From NCBI GenBank assembly GCA_023151185.1, contig JAKLJL010000004.1, forward strand, positions 197,586 to 261,585: DNA of 64,000 bases. The letters run 5' to 3'. How positions within the stretch are numbered: position 1 is the first letter of the stretch; each line of letters starts with the position of its first letter. Of the stretch, positions 35,635 through 45,596 are shown one piece after another. Source of the stretch: Bacteroidota bacterium. Its GTDB lineage: Bacteria > Bacteroidota > JABWAT01. The notes under the pieces were generated by a model. The model saw only the letters and a list, made by a program, of their open reading frames with translations. It did not search any database and had not been told where the DNA came from. Made by a program: the position numbers and the translations under genes.

Positions 35635-36681
35635 ATGCATGATTTAGTACTGAAAACTCTGGGAATCGGCGATCTACTGGCCTGGCTGGGTGTTCCGGAC
35701 GGGAGCCTGGTGTATCCGGTTGTGGCGTCTGTTTTTCCGCTGGTCTTTCTGATCATCTTTGCCCTTCTGGCGGTTTATGCCGAACGGAAAGTCTCTGCCC
35801 TGATTCAAAACCGTCTGGGACCGATGGAAACCGGCCCCTGGGGACTTTTCCAAACCACTGCCGATATTCTGAAACTGATTCAGAAAGAAGATATTACCCC
35901 GAAAGCAGCAGATAAAATTCTGTTTTTCGTGGCTCCGGTTCTTGTTTTTACCGGAACCTACGCCTCTCTGGCCGCCTTTCCCTGGTCAAGCGGTTTTGTG
36001 GGTGCGGATCTGAATGTGGGGATTTTTTACCTGCTGGCAATCAGTTCCCTGGTAGTTGCCGGACTTCTGATGGCCGGCTGGGGATCCAATAATAAATGGT
36101 CCCTTTACGGTGCCGTCCGGTCAACAGCCCAGATTGTGTCGTATGAGATTCCGGCCGGACTGGCCGTTCTGACTGCCATTGTGACCACAGGAACTCTGAG
36201 CATGAACGGGATCATCCGTCATCAGGAAGGAATGTGGTTCGGACTTCTGTTTCAGTCACCGTTTTTATTCGTTGCGTTTATCATTTACCTGATTGCCTCT
36301 CTTGCCGAAGTTAACCGGACACCTTTTGACCTGCCTGAAGCAGAGTCTGAACTGGTCGGCGGGTATCATACCGAATATTCCGGGATGAAATTTGCCATGT
36401 TTTTTCTGGCAGAGTACGGCAATATGTTTATCGTTTCGGGCATTGCCGTTGCCGTTTTCATGGGCGGCTGGCTGACACCCTGGGGAACAGAGCCTTCAGT
36501 CCTGATGGGCGTTGTCTGGATGATTCTGAAGTCTTTGTTTTTTGTGTTTTTCCAGATGTGGCTGAGGTGGACGCTTCCCCGGTTCCGGGTGGATCAGCTC
36601 ATGTATCTCTGCTGGAAAGTCCTGATTCCGATTGCCTTTGCCTGTCTGATCGGTCAGGCGGCAGTCGAAGTGTATCTGTAA
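35635..36681 (+). CDS. nuoH: NADH-quinone oxidoreductase subunit H
   Basis: 348 residues, about eight membrane helices, linking the peripheral arm to the proton-pumping arm. The loop [15 protein letters not shown] and the segment [20 protein letters not shown] are diagnostic. It is transcribed within the nuo operon. Confidence 0.96.
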   Translation: MHDLVLKTLGIGDLLAWLGVPDGSLVYPVVASVFPLVFLIIFALLAVYAERKVSALIQNRLGPMETGPWGLFQTTADILKLIQKEDITPKAADKILFFVAPVLVFTGTYASLAAFPWSSGFVGADLNVGIFYLLAISSLVVAGLLMAGWGSNNKWSLYGAVRSTAQIVSYEIPAGLAVLTAIVTTGTLSMNGIIRHQEGMWFGLLFQSPFLFVAFIIYLIASLAEVNRTPFDLPEAESELVGGYHTEYSGMKFAMFFLAEYGNMFIVSGIAVAVFMGGWLTPWGTEPSVLMGVVWMILKSLFFVFFQMWLRWTLPRFRVDQLMYLCWKVLIPIAFACLIGQAAVEVYL

Positions 36682-36701
36682 TTTAACGGGAAAGTGAACA
36701 C

Positions 36702-37301
36702 GTGGGTTACTTTAAAGATATTTACCGTGGAGTTTCTTCCACACTGACGGGGATGACCCTGACTGCCAGAGAACTGGTACGTCCCGATCATATCGTCACG
36801 ATTCAGTATCCGAAAGAAAGCATACCGGTCCCCGAAACCGGCCGGTACCGCCTTCATAACAATATTGATGAGTGTATCGGATGCAATCAGTGCGCAAATG
36901 CCTGTCCCGTAAGCTGCATTGAAATCAAATCCTTTAAACGGATGGACAAGGATGTCGAAACCGTAAAAGAAACCCAGAAAAAAAGGCTGTGGGTTGAGCA
37001 GTTTGATATTGATATGTCGAAGTGTATGTTTTGCGGACTGTGCACCTGGCCCTGTCCGACCGAATGCCTGACCATGACTTCGGTTTATGATTATTCAGCC
37101 TACGATTTTAAAGAGCATATTTTTAAATTCAGCAAACTGACACCGGCTGAGGCTGAACAGAAAAAGGCCGAGCTGGAAGCCTGGACGGCTGAACAGGCTG
37201 CCCTGAAGGCGGCTGCAGCAGCAAAAAAAGCAGCAGAAGCACCAGCAGTAAAACCCGAAACACCGGCAGCTCCACCTGCTGAAAAGCCTGCGGAAGGATA
37301 A
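36702..37301 (+). CDS. nuoI: NADH-quinone oxidoreductase subunit I with extended C-terminal tail
   Basis: 199 residues from a GTG start. It carries clusters N6a and N6b through CIGCNQCANACP and CMFCGLCTWPCP. After the usual end near FKFSKLTPAE, about 55 more residues follow, very rich in Ala, Lys, Glu and Pro, a low-complexity tail that ordinary NuoI lacks. A normal core with an unusual tail suggests an added docking or spacer element. Confidence 0.95.
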   Translation: MGYFKDIYRGVSSTLTGMTLTARELVRPDHIVTIQYPKESIPVPETGRYRLHNNIDECIGCNQCANACPVSCIEIKSFKRMDKDVETVKETQKKRLWVEQFDIDMSKCMFCGLCTWPCPTECLTMTSVYDYSAYDFKEHIFKFSKLTPAEAEQKKAELEAWTAEQAALKAAAAAKKAAEAPAVKPETPAAPPAEKPAEG

Positions 37302-37304
37302 CCC

Positions 37305-37811
37305 ATGGAAGTTGCTATTTTCTGGTTGCTGGCGGTGATTATTATAGCTTCGGCGGCGGCAACTGTTTTCTCGAAGAATATTATTTACTCTGCCTTCTCC
37401 CTGCTTTTTTCCTTTCTGGGTGTCGCCGGGATTTATGCCATGCTCAGTGCTGATTTTCTGGCCGTAACCCAGATCATGGTCTACGTTGGCGGGATTCTGA
37501 CCCTGATCCTGTTCGGGGTGATGCTGACCAACCGGATCACCATGATGAGCCTGAAAACTGATGTCTTCAATTTCATTCCCGGTCTTACGATTGCAGCCGT
37601 AATGCTTGCCGGTTTGCTGTATGTCATCTGGGTAACCGGAACCTGGGCCAGTGACTCACCGGCTGCCTGGGATACTACGGTCGAAACCATCGGAACCCTG
37701 ACGATTACCCGGTTCCTGCTCCCGTTCGAAGTGGTTGCCATTCTGCTGTTGATCGCTGTGGTAGGCGCCTCCTTTATCGCCAGGAAAGACAAACAAAAAA
37801 TACAATCCTGA
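37305..37811 (+). CDS. nuoJ: NADH-quinone oxidoreductase subunit J
   Basis: 168 residues with five membrane helices; family segments are NIIYSAFSLLFSFLGVAGIYAML, ADFLAVTQIMVYVGGILTLILFGVML and VVAILLLIAVVGASFIARK. It starts three bases after nuoI. Confidence 0.94.
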   Translation: MEVAIFWLLAVIIIASAAATVFSKNIIYSAFSLLFSFLGVAGIYAMLSADFLAVTQIMVYVGGILTLILFGVMLTNRITMMSLKTDVFNFIPGLTIAAVMLAGLLYVIWVTGTWASDSPAAWDTTVETIGTLTITRFLLPFEVVAILLLIAVVGASFIARKDKQKIQS

Positions 37812-37827
37812 AAAAAGGTGTAACGCA

Positions 37828-38136
37828 TTGGAATCTTTAACTTTAAATCACTTCCTGACACTGAGTGCTGTCCTGTTTTCACTGGGGGTATTCGGGGTGA
37901 TGACCCGCCGGAATGCGGTGGTGGTCCTGATGGGAATTGAGCTGATGCTGAACTCGGCCAACATCAACCTGATCGCCTTCTCAAGGTATAACGGGAATAT
38001 GGACGGGCAGATGCTGGCCATTTTTGTGATCGTTCTGGCCGCTGCCGAAGCTGCAGTAGCTCTTGCCATAATTCTGAATCTGTACTCCAACTATAATACG
38101 GTCAACCTCGACGAAGTTGATCAACTGAAAGAATAG
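37828..38136 (+). CDS. nuoK: NADH-quinone oxidoreductase subunit K
   Basis: 102 residues from a TTG start preceded by AAAGGTG. Three helices; GIELMLNSANINLIAFS and EAAVALAIILNLY hold the conserved membrane Glu residues of the proton path. Confidence 0.94.
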   Translation: MESLTLNHFLTLSAVLFSLGVFGVMTRRNAVVVLMGIELMLNSANINLIAFSRYNGNMDGQMLAIFVIVLAAAEAAVALAIILNLYSNYNTVNLDEVDQLKE

Positions 38137-38140
38137 ACTG

Positions 38141-40096
38141 ATGACGCAGGAAACATTAATTCAGGCTGCCATTGCCGTTCTTTTACTTCCCCTGGTCAGT
38201 TATCTGGTTCAGCTTGCTGCCGGAAGGCGCCTGCCACGCCAGGGAGACTGGCTTGCAACGGGATTCCTGGGCCTTGCTTTTGTTCTGGCCTTAACCATTG
38301 CGCTTTATTTCCTATCGGCCTTTGACCAGACATTGGTTTATTCGGCCAACTTTCAGTGGCTGAATCTGGGTAAAGACTGGTCCATCCAGATCGGGCTGAA
38401 GCTGGATAATCTGTCAGCGGTCACACTGGCAATGGTAACACTGATCTCCTTTCTGGTCCACCTGTTCTCAATCGCCTATCTGCATGATGACGACCGGTAT
38501 GCCACCTACTTCGGTTATCTTGGATTGTTTACCTTTTCCATGCTCGGGATTGTTCTTTCGGATAACCTGTTCAGCATGTATATGTTTTGGGAACTCGTCG
38601 GTCTTTCCTCTTATCTGCTCATCGGATTCTGGTTTCACAAAAAAGAAGCTGCTGCTGCTTCGACCAAGGCATTTGTGACCAACCGCATCGGGGATATCGG
38701 AATGTGGCTGGGGATTCTGATTCTCTGGAGTCAGTTTTACACAGTCAATCTGGATGAAATTGCATCCGGTATACAGAACGGACAGTTCACCTTAAGTACC
38801 GGCTGGCTGACCCTCGGCGGAATCCTGCTGTTTATGGGGGCCGTCGGGAAATCTGCACAGTTTCCCCTTCACGTCTGGCTTCCGGATGCAATGGAAGGCC
38901 CGACCCCGGTTTCGGCTCTGATTCACGCAGCAACAATGGTTGCCGCCGGCGTCTATTTCATCGCCCGTGTGTTCATCATTCTGACTCCCGATGCCCTGAC
39001 GGTGATTGCCGTTGTCGGGGCATTTACTGCTTTTATGGCGGCCACAATGGCGCTTACCCAGAACGATATCAAACGGATTCTGGCGTATTCAACCGTCTCC
39101 CAGCTTGGCTATATGATCATGGGGCTTGGAGTTGGTGCCTATTCGGCTGCTGTATTTCACCTCTTCACCCATGCCTTTTTCAAGGCAGCGCTGTTTCTGG
39201 GTTCAGGTGCGGTAATTTATGCCATGCACCATGAACAGGACATCCGGGAAATGGGCGGATTGCGGAAAAAACTGCCCGTCACCTTTGTAACCTATCTCAT
39301 TGCAACTTCTGCTCTGGCCGGGCTGCCGCTGTTTTCGGGCTTTCTCTCTAAAGATGCCATTATTGCCGGCGGATGGGGCTGGGCTTCCTTCCAGGGTGGC
39401 GGATGGTATACCCTGATTCCGTCGCTGGGCCTGGCTGCTGCCCTGCTTACCGCCTTTTATATGGGCCGGCAGGTTTTTCTGGTCTTCTTTGGCGAACCCA
39501 GAAATCAGGATAAGTTCGATCATGCCCACGAAGTTCCTGCTGTAATGTGGATTCCGCTGGTGGTGCTGTCTGTTTTATCTCTGTTTCCGGTTTTCAGTCT
39601 GAATCCGCTGGCAGGTGACTCCGGTTGGTTCATGAACCTGATTCCGTCTCTGCAAAGTGTTGTCCCCGGGGTTGACGGGGCAGCCCGTCTTGCCGGTCTG
39701 GCTGAACTGACTCACCATGCTCACTGGACAACGGTTGTTTCTTCGATTCTGATGACCCTGACCGGTCTGGCAATTGCCTTTGTTATTTACATGAAAAAAG
39801 CCGTTGATGCAGACAAACTTGCCGCATCACTGCGCCCGCTTTATCTCATGAGCTTCAATAAATGGTACTTCGATGAACTTTACGAAGTTACCGTTGTCAG
39901 AGGAAATATTGTACTTGCCAAGGTTTCAGCCTTTTTTGATACGTTTGTTATTGATTTCCTGGTGAATGTGACCGGGTTTATTGTTGGATTTTTTGGCCTG
40001 CTGGTCAGAAAGTTCCAAACCGGGAAGGTACAGTCTTACATCGCATTTGCCGTCATCGGCATTTTGGTCTTTTTCGTTTTAAAAGGGATTCTGTAA
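38141..40096 (+). CDS. nuoL: NADH-quinone oxidoreductase subunit L
   Basis: 651 residues, the distal antiporter-like proton pump with the long lateral helix at its C-terminus. Seen are ELVGLSSYLLIGFW, GKSAQFPLHVWLPDAMEGPTPVSALIHAATMV, AYSTVSQLGYMIMGLG and HAFFKAALFLGSGAVIYAMHHEQDIREMGGL. The operon continues to nuoM after about 100 bases. Confidence 0.96.
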   Translation: MTQETLIQAAIAVLLLPLVSYLVQLAAGRRLPRQGDWLATGFLGLAFVLALTIALYFLSAFDQTLVYSANFQWLNLGKDWSIQIGLKLDNLSAVTLAMVTLISFLVHLFSIAYLHDDDRYATYFGYLGLFTFSMLGIVLSDNLFSMYMFWELVGLSSYLLIGFWFHKKEAAAASTKAFVTNRIGDIGMWLGILILWSQFYTVNLDEIASGIQNGQFTLSTGWLTLGGILLFMGAVGKSAQFPLHVWLPDAMEGPTPVSALIHAATMVAAGVYFIARVFIILTPDALTVIAVVGAFTAFMAATMALTQNDIKRILAYSTVSQLGYMIMGLGVGAYSAAVFHLFTHAFFKAALFLGSGAVIYAMHHEQDIREMGGLRKKLPVTFVTYLIATSALAGLPLFSGFLSKDAIIAGGWGWASFQGGGWYTLIPSLGLAAALLTAFYMGRQVFLVFFGEPRNQDKFDHAHEVPAVMWIPLVVLSVLSLFPVFSLNPLAGDSGWFMNLIPSLQSVVPGVDGAARLAGLAELTHHAHWTTVVSSILMTLTGLAIAFVIYMKKAVDADKLAASLRPLYLMSFNKWYFDELYEVTVVRGNIVLAKVSAFFDTFVIDFLVNVTGFIVGFFGLLVRKFQTGKVQSYIAFAVIGILVFFVLKGIL

Positions 40097-40198
40097 ACCT
40101 GACTTTCAGGACGGAAAACCGGTTCTTTTGATGGATGCCAGTCCGGCCTTTGCCAATTTGCCGGTCTGTGAAAGGATTACCGAAAGGAAAACCGTTAC

Positions 40199-41779
40199 GT
40201 GATACTCAGTGCTTTGATTTTTATTCCGATGCTGGCAGCTTTGCTGCTCATCCTGGTTCCGAAGGAAAAAACAGATCTGTTCAGGTGGATTGCACTGGCA
40301 GCATCTTCCATCCAACTGGTTCTGGTGGCGTTTCTGATCCAGAATTACGATCAGTCCCTGGCGGGGATCAACCAGGCAGAGACCTATCAGTTTGTCGAAA
40401 AATTCGACTGGATCCGGGTTTCAGCCGGTTCATACGGGATTCTGGAAATTACTTATTTCCTCGGCGTAGATGGACTTTCCCTCCCGATGCTGATTCTGAC
40501 GGCTCTTGTCGGTCTGATCGGGGTAATCTCCAGTTTTACCATTGATAAGCACGTCAAAGGCTACTTCATCTCTTATCTGATTTTGCTTTCGGCCATGACC
40601 GGTGTCTTTGTTGCCCTCGATTTCTTCCTGTTCTATCTGTTCTGGGAACTGATGCTGATACCCATGTATTTCCTGATCGGAATCTGGGGCGGACCCCGGC
40701 GGGAATATGCAGCTATCAAATTTTTTCTCTATACCTTTATTGGCTCACTGCTGATGCTGCTGGTCATTATCGGTCTGTATTTCAGTTATGTTACCAATCC
40801 GGGTGCTGCGCCAGAGCAAATGGTTCATTCCTTCAGCATGGTTTCCATGATGAATCAGCAAAACCTGCTTCCGGGGTCACTTTTATCTGCCGAACATTGG
40901 CGGCACATTGCCTTCCTGCTGATGTTTCTCGGGTTTGCTGTTAAAATCCCGATGTTCCCGTTCCATACCTGGCTTCCCGATGCCCACGTCGAAGCACCAA
41001 CTCCCATTTCGGTAATTCTGGCCGGTGTTCTTCTTAAAATGGGCACATACGGTCTCGTCAGGGTAATGATGCCGGTTTTTCCGGAATCCTGGCTGTATTT
41101 TGCCTGGGGAATCGGACTGTTCGGAGTGATCAATATCCTGTACGGCGCACTTGCAGCAATGGGTCAGACTGATCTGAAAAAACTGATCGCCTACTCGTCG
41201 GTTTCCCACATGGGATTTGTCCTTCTCGGACTTGCAAGTCTGTCGACCGAAGGGGTTACCGGTGCAGTCTATCAGATGTTCAGTCACGGTCTGATTTCTG
41301 CTATGCTCTTTTTAGCTGTAGGCGTGATTTATGACCGGGCCCATCACCGTGAAATTGACGGTTTCGGCGGACTGGCCAAACAAATGCCGGTTTATGCCGG
41401 GTGGACTCTGTTTGCCTTCTTTGCATCACTGGGATTGCCTGCTTTGAGCGGGTTTGTTGCCGAGGCCCTGGTTTTTATGGGGTCCTTTTCACAACCCGTT
41501 ACCCAAAACCTGGCAATTGTTTCGACACTCGGCATGCTGATCACTGCAATTTATTACCTGTGGACCTACCAAAAAGTTTTCACCGGTGAGTTGAATCCGA
41601 AATACGCCGGCTACCCCGATCTGACCGGCCGGGAACTGACTATGCTTTCGGTTCTTGGTGCGGCCATTCTTATCGCCGGAATTTACCCCTCTTTACTGAC
41701 GGACCTGATGACCAGTTCCGTCAATCATCTTAACGATCTGGTAAAATCGGCAGGAACTGCATCTGCCGGCTTGAATTAA
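40199..41779 (+). CDS. nuoM: NADH-quinone oxidoreductase subunit M
   Basis: 526 residues from a GTG start, an antiporter-like subunit. Blocks: ELMLIPMYFLIGIWGG, FAVKIPMFPFHTWLPDAHVEAPTPISVILAGVLLKMG and AYSSVSHMGFVLLGLA. The Glu in ELMLIPM and the Lys in FAVKIP are the conserved proton-path residues. Confidence 0.96.
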   Translation: MILSALIFIPMLAALLLILVPKEKTDLFRWIALAASSIQLVLVAFLIQNYDQSLAGINQAETYQFVEKFDWIRVSAGSYGILEITYFLGVDGLSLPMLILTALVGLIGVISSFTIDKHVKGYFISYLILLSAMTGVFVALDFFLFYLFWELMLIPMYFLIGIWGGPRREYAAIKFFLYTFIGSLLMLLVIIGLYFSYVTNPGAAPEQMVHSFSMVSMMNQQNLLPGSLLSAEHWRHIAFLLMFLGFAVKIPMFPFHTWLPDAHVEAPTPISVILAGVLLKMGTYGLVRVMMPVFPESWLYFAWGIGLFGVINILYGALAAMGQTDLKKLIAYSSVSHMGFVLLGLASLSTEGVTGAVYQMFSHGLISAMLFLAVGVIYDRAHHREIDGFGGLAKQMPVYAGWTLFAFFASLGLPALSGFVAEALVFMGSFSQPVTQNLAIVSTLGMLITAIYYLWTYQKVFTGELNPKYAGYPDLTGRELTMLSVLGAAILIAGIYPSLLTDLMTSSVNHLNDLVKSAGTASAGLN

Positions 41780-41793
41780 GGATTTCTGCTGAT

Positions 41794-43308
41794 ATGAATC
41801 TGGATGCTTTGATAACCTACACTCTCACCAGCACAGCCCTTTTACAGCCCGAGCTGTTGGTTGCAGTTGGACTTATGCTGATTCTGGTGACCGACCTGTT
41901 TCTTAAAAAAACAGTCCAAAAATGGATTTCAGTTCTGTTTTTCCTGGTGATGGGACTGGCTCTCATTTCTCTGTCCCGGCAGTCTGAAGTGCAGGCTCAG
42001 GTATTCTCAGGAATGATTTCAATCGACGGTTATTCCGTATTTTTTAAGTACCTGTTTGTTGTTTCGGCACTTCTGGCGGGAGTGATGAGTTTGTTTTCTG
42101 AAGAACTGAATCAGAACAGGCGCCGTTTGGGGGAATATTTTATCGTCATGACCGGCATGGTTCTGGGCATGATGCTGATGGCCGGTGCTGCCAATCTTCT
42201 TATGATGTTTGTTGCCATCGAACTGGTTTCCCTGTCTTCCTACATCCTGGTGTCCTACCTGAAAGATGACAAAATCTCGAATGAATCGGGTGTAAAGTAC
42301 ATTATTTACGGTTCCTTTTCTTCCGGGTTGATGATTTACGGTATTTCCCTGATTTACGGAATTACCGGAACACTATCTCTTTCCGAAATGAATGCCGTTC
42401 TGCAGAATCCGGCCGCCACCATCGACCCGGTTACCCTGACGATTGCCGTTCTTCTGGTTCTTGGTGGTTTGGGGTACAAAGTCGCTGCTGCCCCGTTCCA
42501 TTTCTGGGCACCCGATGCTTACCAGGGTGCACCAACTCCGGTTGCTGCTTTTCTTTCTGTTGCTCCGAAAGCAGCAGGATTTGCCATGATGCTCCGGTTT
42601 TTTAAAACGGTCTTTTTTGGATCGGCAACACAGGATGGATACGTTCCGCTTGCTTCACTTGACTGGGTATCAATTCTGGCGGTCATCTCGGTTCTGACCA
42701 TGACCATCGGAAATGTAACCGCCCTGTGGCAGCAGAATGTCAAACGGATGCTGGCCTATTCGTCCATTGCCCATGCCGGATACATTCTGATGGGAGTTTT
42801 GCTGCTGTCAGACTCTGGTATTGCAGCGATGATGTTCTATCTGGCCTATTACCTGATCATGAACCTCGGTGCCTTTTACGTGACGATGCTCCTGGGTGAC
42901 CGGGTTCAGTCTTATGAACTGGATGACTGGCGCGGGCTGGGATTTCGTGCGCCGGTACTTGCGGTACCGATGGTGATTTTCCTTGCCTCCCTGATTGGCA
43001 TCCCGGGAACGGTTGGGTTTACCGGCAAGTTTCTTCTGTTTGTGGCTGTTCTGCAGCAGGGAAGCCTGTATTTCTGGCTGGCTCTTATCGCCGTTGCCAA
43101 TTCTGTTGTGTCTGCATTTTACTACTTCAAAGTTGCCAAAATCCTGTTCTTAAAAAAATCGGCAGATCCGCATGCAGAGCCTGTAACAGCTCCCGTGCCG
43201 GCCGTTGTGCTTCTTTTCGTTTTTGCCGTTCCCACAATTGTTCTGGGTATCTGGTGGTCACCCCTTTATAACTGGGCCATGGCTTCAGTCAGGATGATTA
43301 CCGGCTGA
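41794..43308 (+). CDS. nuoN: NADH-quinone oxidoreductase subunit N
   Basis: 504 residues, the third antiporter-like subunit. Blocks: VAIELVSLSSYILVSYLK, GYKVAAAPFHFWAPDAYQGAPTPVAAFLSV and AYSSIAHAGYILMG. It is last in the operon; a terminator follows. No nuoE, nuoF or nuoG is present on either side. Confidence 0.96.
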   Translation: MNLDALITYTLTSTALLQPELLVAVGLMLILVTDLFLKKTVQKWISVLFFLVMGLALISLSRQSEVQAQVFSGMISIDGYSVFFKYLFVVSALLAGVMSLFSEELNQNRRRLGEYFIVMTGMVLGMMLMAGAANLLMMFVAIELVSLSSYILVSYLKDDKISNESGVKYIIYGSFSSGLMIYGISLIYGITGTLSLSEMNAVLQNPAATIDPVTLTIAVLLVLGGLGYKVAAAPFHFWAPDAYQGAPTPVAAFLSVAPKAAGFAMMLRFFKTVFFGSATQDGYVPLASLDWVSILAVISVLTMTIGNVTALWQQNVKRMLAYSSIAHAGYILMGVLLLSDSGIAAMMFYLAYYLIMNLGAFYVTMLLGDRVQSYELDDWRGLGFRAPVLAVPMVIFLASLIGIPGTVGFTGKFLLFVAVLQQGSLYFWLALIAVANSVVSAFYYFKVAKILFLKKSADPHAEPVTAPVPAVVLLFVFAVPTIVLGIWWSPLYNWAMASVRMITG

Positions 43309-43331
43309 CAGGATTCGGTTTTATGAAGGTG

Positions 43332-43367
43332 AAAGGCTGTTCTTGACGGACGGCCTTTTTCGTTTTT
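43332..43367 (+). terminator. Terminator of the nuo operon
   Basis: AAAGGC-TGT pairs with ACG-GCCTTT around a 9-base loop, followed by a T-rich tail with one interrupting CG. Confidence 0.85.
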
Positions 43368-43444
43368 AGGGAAACCCGGTAACCAATTTCCGCTGGGACT
43401 TTGCCGGGTAAGTCAGTCAATTTTAAACCAAATCAGGGAATCTT

Positions 43445-45583
43445 ATGAACGTGAGGTCTTTTCTGCTTGCACTGATCCTAGTTTTATCTGTTACCGGATA
43501 TGCTGAGGAGGGAATGTATCCGCTTAGTGAGCTTAAAAAACTAAATCTGAAAAAAGCCGGTATTCAGCTCACGCAACAGGATATTTATAATCCGAAGGGA
43601 ATCAGTCTGGTTGATGCACTCGTGTCTGTCAGCGGGTGTTCCGGCTCGTTTGTCTCGGCTGATGGTCTGATTATCACCAATCACCATTGTGCCTTTGGTG
43701 CCGTTCAGGCGGCGTCTTCCACAGAAAATGATTACATCACAAACGGATTTCTTGCCGGTTCACGGGAACAGGAAATTGAGGCCCGGGGCATTACCGTCCG
43801 GATCACAGTGGGATACCGGGATGTTTCTTCAGAAATTATCCGTGCGGCAGAGACCGCCGGCTCACCCGCTGACCGAAACAAACTGATTTCCGCAAAAATG
43901 GCAGAACTGGTTAAGGCAGAAGAGACCGCATCACCGGGAATTAAGGCCGAAGTCAGTGAAATGTTTGCCGGAAAATCTTATGTCCTGTTCCGGTATCAGA
44001 CCATCCGGGACGTCCGCCTGGTTTACGTTCCGCCAAGAAGCATCGGTGAGTTCGGCGGCGAGTCAGATAACTGGGTCTGGCCGCGCCATACCGGCGATTT
44101 TTCATTCCTCAGGGCCTATGTGGGTAAAAATGGCGAGCCAGCACCCTATTCAGCAGAGAATATTCCGTTCAAACCCAAAAAATTCCTGAAAGTAAATGCC
44201 TCGGGCGTGAAGGAAAATGATGCGGTTTTTATTTTGGGATATCCGGGCAGAACCTTTCGTCATCAGCCTGCCGGATTTATGGAAATGCAGGAAAACTTTG
44301 ACCTGCCGGTTATTTCAGAGCTTTATGAGTGGCAGATCAGAACAATGGAAGAGGAAAGCCAGAAAGACCCTGCTGTTGCCATCAAACTTGCCGCCCGGAT
44401 CAAGAGTCTGGCCAATGTGATGAAAAACTTCAAAGGGAAGCTGAAAGGGTTAAACCGGCTAGAGTTAACCGCAGCCCGGCAGGAAGAAGAAAAGCAGCTT
44501 CAGACCTGGATTGAGGCAGACCCGGCACGGAAGGCCCGCTTCGGTACACTTATCGCAGAAATCAATGGGGTTTATGCCGAAATGCAGGGTGAGGCCCTAA
44601 GGACACTTTGGTTCCGTGAAGTTTACCGGTCCTCAACTCTCCTGAATTTTTCCAGAACACTGAACGAACTGACAAAATGGTCGGGCCTGGCGGACTCGCT
44701 CCGGCCTTCCGGGTATCAAACCAAATCCTACCCGGCGATAACCGCCCTGGTAACCCGCCTTGACGGAAATCTGCATCTGCCGGTTGAGAAGGCGTTTCTG
44801 AAGCGGTTACTTCAGGATGCGCTGGCCTTGCCTGCCGGATTGCAGGTTGAGGCAGTCAGGGAATTGGCCAGTCAGGTGAATTCAGGATCAAAGCTGGATT
44901 CACTGGTCAATGAGTTTTTTAAACCGGAAAATCTGATTTCAGCAGACGATATCAGAAGTATTCTTACCGGAAATCCGGTGCCGGCAAAAACGACACCCTG
45001 GCTGAAACTGGCGGCCGGAATCGAGGCCCAATCAGGTCCGCTTGCGGCCCGAAGGGAAGCCTGGTCAGGAACCCTGAACAAGCTTCTTGCAGATTATGTA
45101 GAAGTTAAACAGCAGTGGAAAGGCGAAGGCTTTATTCCGGATGCCAATTCAACACTTCGGTTTACTTACGGCCGGGTGAAGGGGTACAGCCCGGCAGACG
45201 GATCCTGGTACCACCCGGTTACCCATTTGGCCGGTGTACTTGAAAAGGCTGCCGACAACGGTGACTACTTCATGGAAAAGAGACTCCAGGTTCTGTATTC
45301 AGAGACTGTTGCTGCCGGGAAAAACATGCCGGTCGCTGTATTGTACAATACCGATACAACCGGAGGAAATTCAGGCAGTCCGGTACTGAACGCAAAGGGA
45401 GAGTTGGTTGCGGTAAATTTTGACCGGTCTTTTGAAGCCACTATAAATGACTATAACTGGAATGAATCTTACAGCCGGTCGATGGGTGTGGATATCCGCT
45501 ATGTTCTTTGGGTGACTGAAAAAGTTGGCGGGGCCGGCTACCTGCTAAGCGAGATGGGTGTTCCTGGGGCAGGAAAAAGGTAA
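43445..45583 (+). CDS. S46-family dipeptidyl-peptidase, probably acidic-residue specific
   Basis: 712 residues with a signal peptide (about 1-20). S46 serine exopeptidases remove dipeptides in the periplasm of Bacteroidota and relatives. The chymotrypsin-like triad is visible: His81 in TNHHC, Asp in GGESDNWVWPRHTGDF, and Ser643 in GGNSGSP. Arg661 in NFDRSFE occupies the position that in Porphyromonas DPP11 is Arg673 and selects Asp/Glu at P1; DPP7 has Gly there. The assignment to DPP11-like specificity is inference from that residue. Monocistronic, with a good leader after the nuo terminator. Confidence 0.9.
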   Translation: MNVRSFLLALILVLSVTGYAEEGMYPLSELKKLNLKKAGIQLTQQDIYNPKGISLVDALVSVSGCSGSFVSADGLIITNHHCAFGAVQAASSTENDYITNGFLAGSREQEIEARGITVRITVGYRDVSSEIIRAAETAGSPADRNKLISAKMAELVKAEETASPGIKAEVSEMFAGKSYVLFRYQTIRDVRLVYVPPRSIGEFGGESDNWVWPRHTGDFSFLRAYVGKNGEPAPYSAENIPFKPKKFLKVNASGVKENDAVFILGYPGRTFRHQPAGFMEMQENFDLPVISELYEWQIRTMEEESQKDPAVAIKLAARIKSLANVMKNFKGKLKGLNRLELTAARQEEEKQLQTWIEADPARKARFGTLIAEINGVYAEMQGEALRTLWFREVYRSSTLLNFSRTLNELTKWSGLADSLRPSGYQTKSYPAITALVTRLDGNLHLPVEKAFLKRLLQDALALPAGLQVEAVRELASQVNSGSKLDSLVNEFFKPENLISADDIRSILTGNPVPAKTTPWLKLAAGIEAQSGPLAARREAWSGTLNKLLADYVEVKQQWKGEGFIPDANSTLRFTYGRVKGYSPADGSWYHPVTHLAGVLEKAADNGDYFMEKRLQVLYSETVAAGKNMPVAVLYNTDTTGGNSGSPVLNAKGELVAVNFDRSFEATINDYNWNESYSRSMGVDIRYVLWVTEKVGGAGYLLSEMGVPGAGKR

Positions 45584-45596
45584 CAAGGCCAGGGGG

